64,000 nucleotides of DNA, taken from NCBI GenBank assembly GCA_030278955.1, contig JAOANR010000002.1, positions 15,770,238 through 15,834,237 of the forward strand, given 5' to 3'. Each line of letters starts with the position of its first letter. Position 1 is the first letter of the stretch. The notes under the pieces were generated by a model. That model made no database searches, was not told where the DNA came from, and saw only the letters and a program-made list of their open reading frames with translations. Of the stretch, positions 1-12,603 are shown piece by piece. The stretch comes from Hygrophila difformis. Taxonomy: Eukaryota; Streptophyta; Magnoliopsida; Lamiales; Acanthaceae. A program made the position numbers and the translations under genes.

Positions 1-1510
1 CTCTCAACAATTGCCGCTATAGAATATCTGGTAGAGTTTATAAAATTATCATCCGGAAATGTCAAATCTAATTGTACATCTTCAAAATTAATGCCAGCTT
101 TACCAATTACCATCACGTACACTAAGTATTCATTGTGCAAATTTTTGCCATATATAATTTTCATTATGAATAACATTTCTTATAGTATCTTAACTTAATC
201 TATCTTAATTATATATTAATACTTCGAGTCCCCTCTTTACAGTAACACGAGATATTGCAACATATCACTGACATGGGTAAAAATTTATTTTTGAAGATAG
301 AGTCTAACCTTTTTTAAAGGTTGACATTTATCTTTTTTTATTTTATAGTCATAGTAAAACAAACTGCGAGTGGAATTTTTTCGTCTGAAAATGAATGGAG
401 AATTTGGTTCATTCAGACGGGCTTATAATCATTCTACCAATCGAGAATTTTCATTCCAAATATTGAGCTTTGTTTTAATGAGAAAAGAGGTTAAATAATT
501 TTCTAGAGAGGTGAAATAATATTCTGAAGTAAGTCTTTTGCAGGTAAAATTCTCGTCATTTAGAATGTGCAGTCCTACCTCTTGAGTAAGGGTGTTACCA
601 TTGGATGCTAAAGACAACATAATATTACATAAACCATGAAGGGTTAAACATAATATTTTCTAGATAAATGTCTTGTTGGTTCCACCACCAGTGGCGGAGC
701 CACATTTACTCCTATTAATTTATGCATGTAAATTTATTTTATGTAGCAATGTTCACTATAACAAATTTTGGGCCACATTTATGTTGAATTTAGCTACATA
801 ACTTATTATAGTTTATTATTTTTAGTATTTATAAATTTATTAATAGTAAAATCAATATTTAATTAAAAATAAAATATCAAACTTGAATTTACACCTTTGA
901 TTAGTATTTTTAGTTGATAAATTAGGATAGTATAGAGTGTTAGTGATGATAAGTTTGTAGTCAAAATTTAGTATGTATAGAGGGTGTATTCCATTATTTT
1001 CTTATATGATTAATATTTATAATTTTCACATATGTATGCCCCAATTTTGTATACTTTTATATTGATAAACTATCTATATTCATTTTATTTAATGATGATG
1101 TTTGGGATCCGCTCGCATCCATATATCTAAATCATTTGACTGAATCTTTTAGTTAAGTCTAGATTAATTATATGATAAACATTGTCAACCTGACTATTTA
1201 AATTTGGCCTCCACCCCCCCCCCCCCCATGTCGAACCTGGCTCCACCCCTATCCACCACGTAAAGAAAATGAATCAACACCATCACTATCAACTACAGAC
1301 ATTATTTTATTATAAATATTTTTCTCATCATCAATCAACAAAGGTAATAACTTAGCATGATCCGCTTCCATTTCTTACTTATTATAATATGTCTCTTCTA
1401 GTATCAATAAATTATTTATTTCAGACGTTAAAACTTCACCCAGTACCGGCATTCCAGAGAAAATTTTCAAACTTATAGAACTTGTAACAATTAGCCTTTC
1501 AATATGAACC
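1..1510 (-). pseudogene. Helitron helicase (Pif1-like) remnant
   Basis: Read on the minus strand, this stretch follows the order of the Pif1-type helicase of plant Helitrons. Around 1440-1260 there is a run like the segment before Walker A (EMEADHAKLLPLL, IYNKIM). At about 690-660 a degenerate Walker A follows (GGTNKTF instead of GGTGKTF). At 620-430 comes a block with LIKTKLNIWNE, matching LIKTKLIIWDE of the Walker B region, and at 110-1 a C-terminal block (DLTFPDDNF, IAAIVE). Stops and frameshifts are frequent, so it is dead. It is cut by a hAT element at 689-1251 and continues past the left edge of the window. The family assignment rests on motif order only; no Rep domain is present here. 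Confidence 0.7.
689..1251. mobile_element. Non-autonomous hAT element
   Basis: The element is 563 bp with imperfect terminal inverted repeats (CAGTGGCGGAGCC at the left, TAGGGGTGGAGCC read inward from the right). It is flanked by a perfect 8-bp duplication TCCACCAC (681-688 and 1252-1259). Termini of the CAGGG/TAGGG type with 8-bp duplications are the hAT signature. It has no transposase and carries a C homopolymer near its right end (about 1213-1227). It inserted into the Helitron helicase remnant, so it is younger than that fragment. Confidence 0.85.
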
Positions 1511-1607
1511 TACTTTGATCATTCACAATCACAATTTTCTAACAAGGCTAGATTTATATTTGTTTTTCGTCAATTGCAAATCTGTTAAAATATAGATTAA
1601 TGAATTA

Positions 1608-1880
1608 CATCATTCGTTGTTTAAATGTTACACTTTTTCTTTTTGGGTGTTTGGAAATAAGTGTTACACTACCATATTTAAAATGTTTTTGAGTTTAATA
1701 ATTTTTACTAATTGTACATAAATTATTAATTTTTTTTATATTCACTTAAATAAAATTCAAAAGGAATAAAGTCATATATGACTTATTTTATTTATTTAAT
1801 TACTTTCACTAAATGAATTTTATTAACTTACCTTAAATCTTGTGTTATTTCCTAGTATTACACTTATTATATGGAGGGAG
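1608..1880. mobile_element. Stowaway-like MITE
   Basis: AT-rich element with a degenerate left end and a clear right end GGAGGGAG followed by TA. Both ends lie next to TA dinucleotides. The inner sequence, with repeated short runs like TGTTACACT, matches the outer element at 18713-19147, which defines a family. It has no coding capacity. Confidence 0.65.
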
Positions 1881-1896
1881 TATTTCTTAAAAAATA

Positions 1897-2147
1897 TTCC
1901 CTCCGTCACACTCAAAGTGTCTCATTTTGAGTTTTTAACATTGTTTATTGGTCAACTTTGACCTAATGTTATCGTAATTAGATACGAAAAAAATATAGTC
2001 AAATTCGGTCTTGTTAGATTTGTCTAATCATGTAATTTTAGAATATATATTTTACATAATTTTTACATATGTACATTTTAAGATATTAAATATTAAACAA
2101 ATGTATTGGACGACGTGTCAAAACTTTTTGAGATATAAATAATGGGA
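1897..2147. mobile_element. Stowaway-like MITE, right end decayed
   Basis: Left end is TTCCCTCCGTCACAC after a TA. The interior contains TCTTGTTAGATTTGTCTAATCATGT-type sequence shared with the MITEs at 11375, 19406 and 57600. The right terminus has decayed (AATAATGGGA in place of the GGGACGGAGGGAG end). Confidence 0.6.
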
Positions 2148-2149
2148 TC

Positions 2150-3306
2150 AATTCGCAACTATATAATTGTATATTACTTATAAGAGAAGTGACAAATTTT
2201 TGTGAAAACATGGCCTATATATACATTAACTAATATATACAAATACTTTTTATATATTCATTATGTATTTTCTAATAATATAAAATCCATAATACACTGC
2301 AAATTCTATTTTAATTAATTTTTTTTAAAAAATGAAAATTGTGGAACCTTCATATAAATTAAAAATTAAATATCTTTTAAAAATTAAAAATTGGGATTTA
2401 TATACACATTAATATATCATTAACATGAATAAATATGATGTGCAATGTACATTTTGCTTACATCATTCACCACACACAAAAAAAATGATCAAAATTGAGA
2501 ACAAACCTACACAAAATTACCGGCATTACAATATATTCATCATATTGAAATATAAACACAACATAGTTTTTAGTTGCCACTGCAAAAACCTCATCATAAT
2601 AATCCTATAGTGTAAAAACTAAAAATTTATAAATAAATACTAAATGCAGCAATAAAATTTAAAATAAATAAAATAAAAATGCAAAATAATAAAATCTAAA
2701 ATAGAAAATCCAACATAGATAAAATAAAAAATAAAAAATTTCAAATTTTATCTTCAAATATTTTTAAACGTGAATATAAATATATAGTGACGCAATAGTA
2801 TGATAGAGTGAGAATTCATGAGTAAATGATAGATTTTATAAACGATAGACTAAAATCTATAATGAATAAATAAATAAATACGAAAATCTAAAATTAGTAA
2901 ATTTAAAATGCAAAATAATATAGATAAAATAAGATATGCAAAATTTTAAATTTCAAATCTTTCAAATCCTTTTAAAAGTGAATATGGTAGAAATTTCATA
3001 TATTTTAAAAACTTAAAATCTATAATAAATAAATAAATGTGAAAATCTAAAATTGATAAATTAAAAATTGCAAAAATTTATAAAAATTAAAAATTTGAAA
3101 TGGAGACACCACATTAAATATATGATGGGTTGTTCACTAATGCTTTAATATATATAGATGAGGGTTTAGTTGGAACTTTCCAGGTTTTGCATACGGTACT
3201 TCATAGTATATGTCATTTTAGCAGGACAATTTTCCAAGTTTTGCTGTATGGTATTTTGAAGTTAAATCCTAGATAGCTAAAGGGTTTCAAGTATGAATTC
3301 GGTTAG
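2150..3306. other. A/T-rich intergenic DNA with degenerate duplications
   Basis: No gene is visible. The part from 2640 to 3100 consists of A-rich sequence in which segments containing AAATCTATAAT(G/A)AATAAATAAATA and AAAATCTAAAATT recur about 150-170 bp apart, an old tandem duplication. At 3172-3265 a segment with TTTCCAGGTTTTGCATACGG is followed by a diverged copy about 60 bp further on. Confidence 0.5.
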
Positions 3307-3313
3307 TGATCGA

Positions 3314-3506
3314 TTTCTTTTTTTTTTTTTGTGAATCAGCCTAAGAAGGCGAGCGAAGGAAAGAAAAAAGAAAAAAGCAACAACGAGATTAAACACGAGG
3401 GTAAACTACTCCAGCAGCATCTTTAGCAAGCAAGTCTGAGACACCATCCGGGGGAAAGGCCCATGTGGTGTAGAAGTCCTCCGAGTTCGTCGCCGAGCGA
3501 GCCATC
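3314..3506 (-). mobile_element. 5'-truncated LINE tail
   Basis: The minus strand ends in a poly(A) (poly-T at 3316-3330) preceded by a coding tail with TTWAFPPDGVSDLLA, clearly related to TTWVFPPDQILRLLHED at the RNase H C-terminus of the LINE at 4136-9782. Only about 190 bp were copied. TGATCGA at 3307-3313 and 3507-3513 is a likely target-site duplication. Confidence 0.75.
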
Positions 3507-3574
3507 TGATCGAATTCTGAGTTTAACGACTAAATTTTTTTAATTATTAAAATGAGAAATTCTTTAAAAAGTTA

Positions 3575-4096
3575 CTCTATGTTCCATTATTTATGTCTTC
3601 AATTTTTTGGACACGCCATCCAATGCATTGTTTAACATTTAATATTTTAAATGTACATATATGAAAATTATATAAAATGTACTTCCTCTTTTTTTGAAAG
3701 TTTTTTACGGGCCCACATATCACGCATGCAGTTCAATGCACATTTTAAACCACAAATAACTCAAGTTTCGTACAAGTAAAAATTCTAAAAGTTGGATATT
3801 TAAAAACTACACGACGAAACGAATCTAACAAGATCTCACTTGACTATATTATAACTTGTATAACTATAATAAAACTTTAAGCGAAAGTCCATGGGTAAAT
3901 AGTGACACCTAACCAAATGTAAACAACTTTCAAGAACGGAGGTAGTATATTCTAAAACTACATGATTAGACGAATCTAACAAGACCAAGCTTGACTATAT
4001 TTTTTTCCGTTTATAAATACGATAACATTAAGTCAAAGTTGATCAATAAACAGTATCAAAAGTCAAAATGGGATCGTTTTAGTGCCACGGAGGGAG
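3575..4096. mobile_element. Stowaway-like MITE interrupted by a second MITE
   Basis: The halves 3575-3679 and 3948-4096 together match the intact element at 11375-11632 (shared AATCCAATGCAT-like and AAAACTACATGATTA blocks, then AGTCAAAGTTGA and a right end ACGGAGGGAG). TA flanks both ends. The gap is filled by another MITE. Confidence 0.75.
3682..3945. mobile_element. Nested Stowaway-like MITE
   Basis: Bounded by CTTCCTCTTTTTTTGAAAG and CTTTCAAGAACGGAGGTAG, which are inverted repeats, with TA at both borders. It sits inside the MITE at 3575-4096 and is the younger of the two. It is related to the elements at 19406-19666 and 57600-57859. Confidence 0.75.
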
Positions 4097-4161
4097 TACA
4101 AAATATTTTGGTGATATTAAATGGGAACGTAAAGTCGAGATGAATACAATTACCTATCAAT

Positions 4162-5297
4162 ATGTCTAGGGTTTCGCACGGTAGGTTCTCTCCCGAAAGG
4201 GACAAGCAGGCGATGGCGGACGAGAATTCTTCCCATGCAAGATCCAATTTTTCAACTTTCAAAGAGGCTCTTAACGGACGCAGGACACCTTCGGAAGATG
4301 TCAGGATGACGCGGGATTTAATAACGGAGAAATTCATCATCAAGGAATACGTAGGGGGTGAGCAGCGAATTCCAAGTTTTGAGATCGCAGATACCTTGGA
4401 GGAGGAAGTTTGTAACGAGTGGAGGGATGCGTTGATAGTTAAGACTATGGGGATGCAAGTTAATTTCCCGGTTCTGAAGGAGCGGCTTACTAAGCTATGG
4501 AAGTGCGCTGGTTCCTTTGATTTGGTTGGCGTAGGTTACGGCTATTATGTTGCCAAATTCTTGCTGGAGGATGATCTTGACAAAGTAATCAACGGGGGTC
4601 CCTGGATGTTGTTTGACCATTATCTACGATTATGAAGTGGAGATGGGAGTTTGATCCGGCTAAGCAGGAGGTCGGCAAGACCATGGTTTTGGCTAGGATG
4701 ATGGGTATATCTATACAGCATTACAAGGAAGAGTTCTTGCATGCTTTCGCCTCGGATATCGGGGATGTGGTAAGATTCGACAAGACGACTCTAGAAAAGG
4801 AAAGAAGTCGATTTGCTAGGGTTTGCGTAGAATTAGATCTACAAAAACCGGTACTTGGGAAATTTTTGGTGAATGGGCGATGGATCCACGTGGCTTATGA
4901 AGGGTTACACTTAATATGTAATACATGTGGTAGATGCGGACACTTCGCAAGGAATTGTTAGCATAAGCCCGAGGGGGATAGGTCGCGGAAGGCACATGAG
5001 GAGGTACATCGGGAGGAAGCGGAGAGAGCTCGGAAAGGCAAAGCGCCAATGGAAGAGGGGAATACGATCGAGGCTGATAGGGTGGTGGAGAATGTGGCAG
5101 TGGCGGAAACCTCGGGAGGCCTTGCAGATGATCTTGTTGGGGAGGTGTATGGGGACTGGATTACGGTGGATAGACGTAGGAGGAGGCCGGCACAGAAATC
5201 CGGGGTGGGTTCTAACATGAAACATAATGCGGTAGTGGAAAAGAAGGATAAGAAACTAATCGAGAGAGAGAGGAACGATCCTGGTACGTCAAAATAG
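4162..5297 (+). pseudogene. LINE ORF1 (DUF4283 + zinc knuckle), broken
   Basis: The first open stretch (4162-4635, 157 codons) has the plant LINE gag-like DUF4283 pattern, including GYGYYVAKFLLEDDLDKVI and GGPWMLFDHYL. It stops with TGA and the reading continues in the overlapping frame 4632-4961, which has RFARVCVELDLQKPV and a CCHC knuckle CNTCGRCGHFARNC (about 4915-4959). A basic, acidic-patched tail up to 5297 has no recognisable domain. These proteins bind the element's RNA. At least one frameshift and stops after the knuckle make it non-functional. Confidence 0.85.
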
Positions 5298-5607
5298 TAT
5301 AGCAAGGAGGAGGAGAAGCGACCTGCGGTGGACAGTGGTGCTATGGAGGCAGGGAAGGTGAAGGAGAAAAGGACCTGGATATCTCAGCCTTCTACCGCCG
5401 GCTAAGGGCAGTAAACGAATGAGGATGGTGGAGGAGGAAGTCTAGTGCTTGGGTACTGGCAAGCGGCCTGTCTTGGCAATTGGGTGGGGAGATCCGGATG
5501 CGGTTTTAGATTGTAAGAGTGATACAGATTCCCGAGCTGAAAGTTGGGCGGATGCACTTGGAGAAGGGCAATAGTGGGGAGTGTAGTTTTGCATGTAATT
5601 CAGTTTT

Positions 5608-8600
5608 ATGGCTTTTATTGATTTTAAGATTTTGTCGTGGAATGTTCAAGGCTTGATGGAGGAGGAGGCTCAGCGTTGGTTGGCCAATTGTCTTCGGTCG
5701 AATAGGACGGATATATTATTCATCATGGAGTCTCAAGGTTCTTTTGATAGAGTTCGTACTTTGCTTTGGAGGCTAGGGTTTGCACCCATTCACATTGAGG
5801 AAACAATAGGGCGCGCGGGTGGCCTGTGGGTACTAAAATCTCATCGATGTGCATGTCAGTGTAGCTTAGTGGATTCCAGAAGGCGGATGACTAGTCTCGA
5901 ATTAAGGGTTGGCACAGTGGCATGGACGATTACTTTCATCTATGGAAACCCTAATTATCAAAGACGGAGAGAGGATTGGCAGAATCTGGTGCATCTGACG
6001 TCGGGTATCTCTGGGCCGTGGATGGTTATGGGAGACTTGAATGAAATTTTGTCGGCTGAAGAAGTTAGTGGAGGGGTTTTCTTGCCGGATAGGGCCGCAG
6101 AATTGAGGGCGACCTTCAATGCATGCCAACTAATTGGCATTCCGACTGTGGGAACTATGTTTACGTGGGTGAGGCGGATCAATCAACATGGCTGTATCCA
6201 GAAACGTTTGGACAGGGGTGTAGCAAACTTGGCATGGCATGAGCGTTTTAGTGAAGCGCGAATCCATCATCTAGCACACGTGGGGTCGGATCATTGTCCC
6301 ATCTTGCTTGTGTGTAGCAACACATTGGATAATAGGCGGCCGAGACCTTTCCGTTGGGAAGCCGCTTGGGCGATGCATAGGGACTACATGCAGGTAGTTC
6401 AGAGGTGCTGTGACGAGAGGACTGGCGTTCCAGTCAATGACCTTCTAGTGGATGTAGCTCGAGAATCCCTACGTTTCAACACGGAGGTCTTCGGCAACAT
6501 AATGGATCGTAAAAGAGACTAGAACGGAGGATACGCGGCATAGAGATGCGAATGGAGGTGTGGGACTCGGCTTGGCTCACTAGATTGGAGAGGGAATTGA
6601 AGATGGAGCTTGAAAATGTCTTGATTCAGGAGGAACGGTTGTGGTATCAGAAAGCCCGAGATAATTGGGTCAATATGGGAGACCGGAACACGGCGTATTT
6701 GCATGCTAGAACGAAAGTCAGGCGTAAAAGGAATAGAATATATGGCTCGAGTTAGAAGAGGGGGTCTGGCACACTGATCAGGCTGTTTTGCAGGGCCATG
6801 CACAAACATTTTTTTCAAGAATGTTTCAGGAAGTCCGTAGTAATGAAGTCGGAGAGTCTATGCCACCGCTTCCAGCTATAGCGGACACATGGCGCAATAC
6901 ACTTAATCAGTGTGTGGATAGCGAGGAGGTGGATACGGTCAAGAAGCAAATGCGACCCTATGCAGCTCCTGGCCCGGATAGCTTCTCTACCGAGTTTTAT
7001 AGGCAATATTGGGAAGTGATTTGCGATCGTGTACATGCTATGGTAAGCGACGCTTTAGCTACTAGGGAGTTACCTCCGGGATTGGCACATGCATTCCTGG
7101 TCTTGCTCCCTAAGATGGAGGTGCCGTAGCGTATTTCACAGTTCAGGCCACTTACACTTTGCAATGTATCATTCAAATTTATTACAAAGGTGGTGGCTAA
7201 TCGTTTGAGACCGTTGCTTTGCGAGTATATCGGTCCCTATCAATCCGCTTTTTTACCAGGCAGGGGAACAAGAGATAATGGCATCCTTGTGCAGGAGTTA
7301 GTCTACTCCTTGGGAAGGAGGGCGCAGGGAATTCAAGGGGTACTATTGAAGATCGATCTTGCTAAAGCTTACGACTCGGTGAGTTGGGATTTCTTAGAGG
7401 AGTGTCTGTCCGATATGGCTTTGCCGGTGGAACTCAGGGAGCTTATCATGGTCTGTGTGAGGACGTCTTCATTTGCGATTTTGTGGAATGGGGCGCCATT
7501 GGATTCTATTCAGTCAGGGAGAGGTCTAAGGCAGGGAGATCCTTTGTCCCCGTATTTATTTGTCATTGTTATGGAGAAGTTGTCGCGACTTATCTGGCAG
7601 AGGTGGCGAGCGGTAGATGGAGGCCGATTCAGAGCGGTCCTGGGGGAGTGATCGTGTCTCATGTTATGTTTGCAGATGATGTAATTCTTTGTTCGGCTTT
7701 GGATGAAGATAGCATTATTTGTGTGGCGAGAGTGTTGGCCAGGTTTGCTTCATGCTCGGGCTTGAGAATGAATCGGGCCAAGTCTTTGGCGTTTCTATCC
7801 GCTAGTGCTACTGATATCTAAAGGAGTTGGATAGGAGACATCTAGGGGTGGAGATCTCGGACTCGCTGGGTATATACCTTGGCTTCTGAGTTGTAAAGGG
7901 AAGGATGCGGTCGTCACACTTTGATACTATTATGCGGAGAATAGATGGCAGACTATCAGGATGGGCGGCCGTGCTTCTCAACGTGCTGCGCGGGTGACTC
8001 TGGCCAGGTCCGTGCTCGCCGCCATTCCTTCGTACTGCATGCAGGTCCACAGGCTGCCAGTAAGTGTTTGTGAGAGCACAGATAAGAGAATTCGGCATTG
8101 GATATGGAAAGGCGCTTCGAGGAAAGGTCTTCATCTTGTGGCTTGGGATAAGGTTGCACGGCCTCGGAATGAAGGGGGCCTTGGTTTGAGGAAAGCTAAG
8201 TGCATTAATTTGGCGCTACTAGGGAAGCAATTGAGCGAGTTCATGACAAATTCAGATAAGTTATGGGTGCAATGGTGTAAAAGTCGATATGGTTATCCTC
8301 AGGGAGAGTTTCCTAGACCTCACTCTAAGGCGACACGAATATGGAGGACTTTGGTACTTTTCACCGAGACTTTTAAAGCTAGCTATAGAGTTCGCGTCGG
8401 CGATGGTCACAGTTCCATTTGGTATTCCCCGTAGTGGAAAGGTACGTGTCTGGCACCGTTAATGCCCTTCGTGCATTATAATGATCTGGACATCAGGATT
8501 AGGGACGTGATTAAGGATGATAGATGGGAGTTGAATAGGTTATACACTTGGATGCCGGAAGAGATCAGGAAGGAGATTGAGGGCTCCCCTTGCCCGCTAT

Positions 8601-9676
8601 TGGTGGAGGGATCGGCTGATATTATGAGTTGGAGGCTGGAGGCGTCGGTGGAATATAATGTCCGGTCTGGTTATCATTGGATGAGTGGTGATAGGGATGT
8701 GACGGAGGGATGGAGTTGGCTCTGGCATATCAATATTCCGGAGAAGATCGGATATGTTTTTTGGCTTCTTGCGCATGGCTCGCTGGCGACGAATGCTGTT
8801 AGATTTCAGAGGAAGGTCACCTCATCCCCCTTATGTTCGATTTGCAGTACAGAAGAGGAGGATTGGATGCATGCACTCTTTCACTGATACTAGGCTTCGC
8901 GGGTGTGGGTTTCCTTGGGAGTGCACGAGGTCACCAATATTCCCGTGACATGTAGCTCTGATATAAGGCATTGGTGTCACTATATGGTGAGAACTTGGAA
9001 GCAGCTTTTTGTGGCAGCGGTGTGGGTCGTTTGGCGTGAAAGGAACAATAGGGTTTTCAAGGGTCGAGCATCGACGTTGAGGAAGTTAATGTGGTCGATT
9101 AACTGGCTTCAGGATGTGTTGAAGCGTGTTGAGGCTGGACGCAGGGGGGCCTCGAGACCTCCAGTGGTGGTACGCTAGGTGGAGAATGAAGGGGAGGGTG
9201 TTGTGGTTCACTCTGATGGGAGTGTGTCTACTGACGGTCGGCGAAGCGGGTACGCGGCTGCATGTAGGACATATTCGGGTACATGGAGGCGAGCGGTAGG
9301 GGGACAACTCGGAGCTAGGGATATTTTGGAGGTGGAACTTTTTGGCATCTTAAAGGGCATGCAGTTGGCGGCTTCCTTGCATGAGAATGTGGTAGCGTGC
9401 TATTCCGACTCATTGAAGGCTATCCGCTTGATTAACAGGTTGCACAGTACAAGACATCGGCTTTGGCCTCTGGTTAAGAAGATCAGGGAGTGCAGAGATG
9501 GGTTCGCGAGGTGTACGGTCAAGCACGTGTTCCAGGAAGGTAATAGAGTGGCTGATGCTTTGGCTAGATTGGCGTGTTTGGAAGAGCTGTTCTTCACCAC
9601 ATGGGTTTTTCCTCCGGATCAAATTCTTCGGCTTTTGCATGAAGATCTTGAGGGTCAGGGAGCAGTTCGTTTGTAG
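5608..9676 (+). pseudogene. LINE ORF2 (EEP endonuclease, RT, zf-RVT, RNase H), broken
   Basis: Domains in order: an apurinic-type endonuclease at 5620-6330 (ILSWNVQGL start, MGDLNEIL, GSDHCPIL); reverse transcriptase at about 6930-7800 (APGPDSFSTEF, KIDLAKAYDSVSWDFL, RQGDPLSPYLF, FADDVIL); zf-RVT at about 8690-8885 (PLCSICSTEEEDWMHALFH); and a type-I RNase H at 9200-9570 (HSDGSVSTDG, YSDSLKAI, NRVADALARLA). The product would nick target DNA and reverse transcribe the element RNA. Stops or frameshifts occur near 6522, 6755, 7129, 7651, 7821, 8434 and 8887, so no protein can be made. The RNase H is the longest intact piece. Confidence 0.9.
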
Positions 9677-9795
9677 TCGGCTTCTGTTGGTTTCGTTTTT
9701 TGTTGCTTGTTTTTTTTTCTTTCTTTTTCCTTTTTTCTTTGTTAGCCGCCCTTCGAGGCATTGTTTACCCAAAAAAAAAAAAGGGAACGTAAAGT

Positions 9796-10487
9796 TGGAA
9801 CTTTACTGTAATATTTTAATAACAGTTTTATTTGTAAGGGAAGGTAGATTAAAATACACTGACCGATCCAACTCACACATGAGTCATGACCAAACCAGGT
9901 CTCGTCTTGCTACTTAGATTGGATTCCAACCTCAAATGTTGTGGATTTCTTGCCTTATTTGCAGTGGATTGGAATATATGATATGATATAGATCGGAACA
10001 GGAGTACGTACGGGAGGGGATGCAGCCATCCTGCAGGCATTGCAGAACCAAGAAGATGATGGTAATTAGTTTTATTCAGAATTTGATTCATGAGCGCAGA
10101 TGAAATGCACATAAGTTCAGACATTAGTTACTCGTGCGGCGTTGATTCATAGTATCTTTCTGTCGCTCCAGCTGGCGTCCCCATAACCTAAATTGATAAA
10201 TCCATCATCGTCTCATATCCCCCCGCGAGGCATGAGTGATGCAGGTTAGTGCCATTGCAGTTTTGGTCCTTTAACTTGTTGGTTTGAAAATTTATTCTTC
10301 TTTTTGGGGTTAAATGATTCCAATTTCCAGGATACTGTATGTTGGATTGCTTTAAAGATTAAAACTAGCTAGTCCCGCAGCATATGATTGCGTACGTCAT
10401 TTCACTTTCACTCAATCATTGAAAAATAATAGTACTATGCAACATAAAGATTTGATTATGCAAAAATTAAACAAGCATTAAGGCTAA
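9796..10487. other. Intergenic DNA, nothing recognised
   Basis: Moderately GC-balanced stretch, for example 10001-10060 and 10140-10240, without a long ORF or clear repeat. The composition is less AT-rich than the surroundings and could be old unique sequence or a fragment of a gene, but no motif supports a call. Confidence 0.4.
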
Positions 10488-11716
10488 TCTATATAATAAA
10501 TCCTGAATATTTTTTGGCCTGTGCAGACTGTATTGTCCTTATTAAATATAACTGATTCTTTTTACTCTCTAGGGTTTTATCAGTAATTATAGCACCATTT
10601 TATAATCAATGGCTACAATTAATCCACATCATCGTTGATTAATCGCTGACTAATTCCAACTCATCTTCCACGTCATCAATATCTATATTTAGAAAATAAA
10701 TCTAACTATTAATATAATCAAATCTTGAGAAAGTCTTCATATATATTTTAAAAAGATATAAAAAAAATTTTATGACACTTAAAATATATAAATTGATTAA
10801 AACTATATAATATAAATTATTTTTTTGTATATATTTTAATAAATATTATTATAATATTATTAAATAAATTTAATTTAGGTTAAATTTATGTCTACAAGTA
10901 TAATCCTATATCATACCATATTTAATTATAAAATACTTCATTAAAAATATATATTGAATAATCAAACTAAAAAAATTTAGTGAACTATAAAAATTTAATA
11001 AAATTTTAATTCTCATATCTGTACAAGGCTTAATTTTCAAACTTTAATCGCAGAAATACAATTTTGATAAACTAAAAAATATAAAGGAAAATGTAAGTAT
11101 GTGTTTTTTAATTATAGTAAATATACTTATCATTTCAAATATTAAGAAATATAAAATTATATAATATAAATCATTTGATTGTATATATTATGATATTTAA
11201 TAAAAATTGACACATTATAATATTATTAAATAAATTTATACTGTTTTAAAATGTGTAACTAATTAAAATATAATTTTATATAAATATAAGGAATTTAAAA
11301 ATTAACATCATAGATTTCAAACATTATTAATTAATGATAATATATTTCTAATATAAAGATTTCATTAAAATATACTCCCTCTGTCCCATTTAAGATGTCT
11401 TGTTTCATTTCTGCACACAATCCAATGCATTTTTTCAATCGTTAATATCTCAAAATATATACAACAAAAAATTATGTAAAATATATATTATAAAACTACA
11501 TGATTATACGATTCTAACAAGATCCAACTCGACTATTTTTTTCAAACATATACTTGAAATAATATTGAGTCAAAGTTGAACAATGAACAGTGCCAAAAAG
11601 TCAAACCAGACATTTGCCTGGGACGGAGGGAGTATATGAAATAATTAAATTTATAAATTTTAATCAATTATAAAAAATTAGATTTTTTCACCCGCTGCGC
11701 ATGGGTGTTGAACTTA
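10488..11716 (+). mobile_element. Small non-autonomous Helitron (putative)
   Basis: The left end reads A followed by TCTATATAATAAATCCTGA, a typical plant Helitron 5' terminus. Near the right end a GC-rich hairpin CACCCGCTGCGCATGGGTG (11689-11707) stands about 10 bases before a degenerate terminus (CTTAT), where CTRR would be expected. The interior is AT-rich and non-coding and holds the MITE at 11375-11632. Assignment rests on the termini; the exact 3' end is uncertain. Confidence 0.5.
11375..11632. mobile_element. Stowaway-like MITE, intact
   Basis: Ends are CTCCCTCTGTCCCATTT and TGGGACGGAGGGAG, flanked by TA on both sides (11373-11374 and 11633-11634). 258 bp, non-coding. This is the best-preserved copy of the family seen several times in the window and serves as its reference here. 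Confidence 0.85.
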
Positions 11717-12603
11717 TATGAGTTTATAAAATGAGAATATAATTCTGCAATCTTTGGCTGATACAAAGTTTCTTTTAGGGATTTTTTTAAAAATAAAATT
11801 CTTTATCTAGGCGCTAAATTCCAAGAAGAAACAGCATCCAGAATAAATCAACCAATTTCAAATAAAAAGGACTGATTTGCGAAGAAGTCATTTTTAACAT
11901 ATACTAGCACACCCGCCCGGGCAATGCGCGGGAAGTAAAATTTATATTTTTCAAGAAAAATAGCGTAATAATTTAAAAATTCAAATATTCTATTTTCTAA
12001 ACTTAATTTGGTCATATCAATTTCCGACCACATATTATTAAGATAAAAAGTGAGAAAAACGATGATAAAAAAAGAGCCCGCACCGTAAATGTAAAGTAAA
12101 ATTTTCTGGTAGTGAATATGGTGTTGTTGACTGCACCTGCAGAATGGTTGTAGGAGCTTTTATGTGATGCGCGCGATGATTTATGCGATGTTTAGATAAT
12201 GGGTGATGGATTGCACAATTATATCATGATTAAGTAATGGCAACACAATAATGCTCTCTAACATTACAAAAATTATAGTTCCCATTACGCCTGCACATGC
12301 AGGCAGAATATTGTCCGCACGCTAAGTATATTGAAATATATCTACCAAAATGTTCATAAAATAAAAGACTGAAGGATAATTATTCACCATAATTTACATG
12401 AGATAAACAAATTGTTGGAGCACACTTTACATTATATAGGATGAATGTATTTCACCTTAAAAATTCAACATAAAATTTATGGCATACATTCCAATATATT
12501 TTCCTAATTTTGTTCTTTAATTAATTTAGTTTTACATTACTCAAATAAAATTAACAAATCTTTATCTTCTATAAATAAATAAAACTAAATCTTATAACAC
12601 TAT

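Larger units (their letters stand above)
4136..9782 (+). mobile_element. LINE (L1-type, RNase H-bearing), full-length but inactive
   Basis: A 5.65-kb non-LTR retrotransposon with defined borders. The 13-bp sequence GGGAACGTAAAGT stands at 4123-4135 and again at 9783-9795, directly after the terminal poly(A) run (9771-9782). Order of parts: ORF1-like gag with DUF4283-type region and CCHC knuckle, then endonuclease, reverse transcriptase, zf-RVT and RNase H. Many stops and frameshifts break both ORFs. The near-perfect TSD shows it was a complete insertion and not a fragment. The truncated copy at 3314-3506 belongs to the same family. Confidence 0.93.

Noticed and set aside
4816..5305. Several minus-strand frames over LINE ORF1
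   Set aside because: Shadows of the plus-strand gag-like ORF, which carries a CCHC knuckle.
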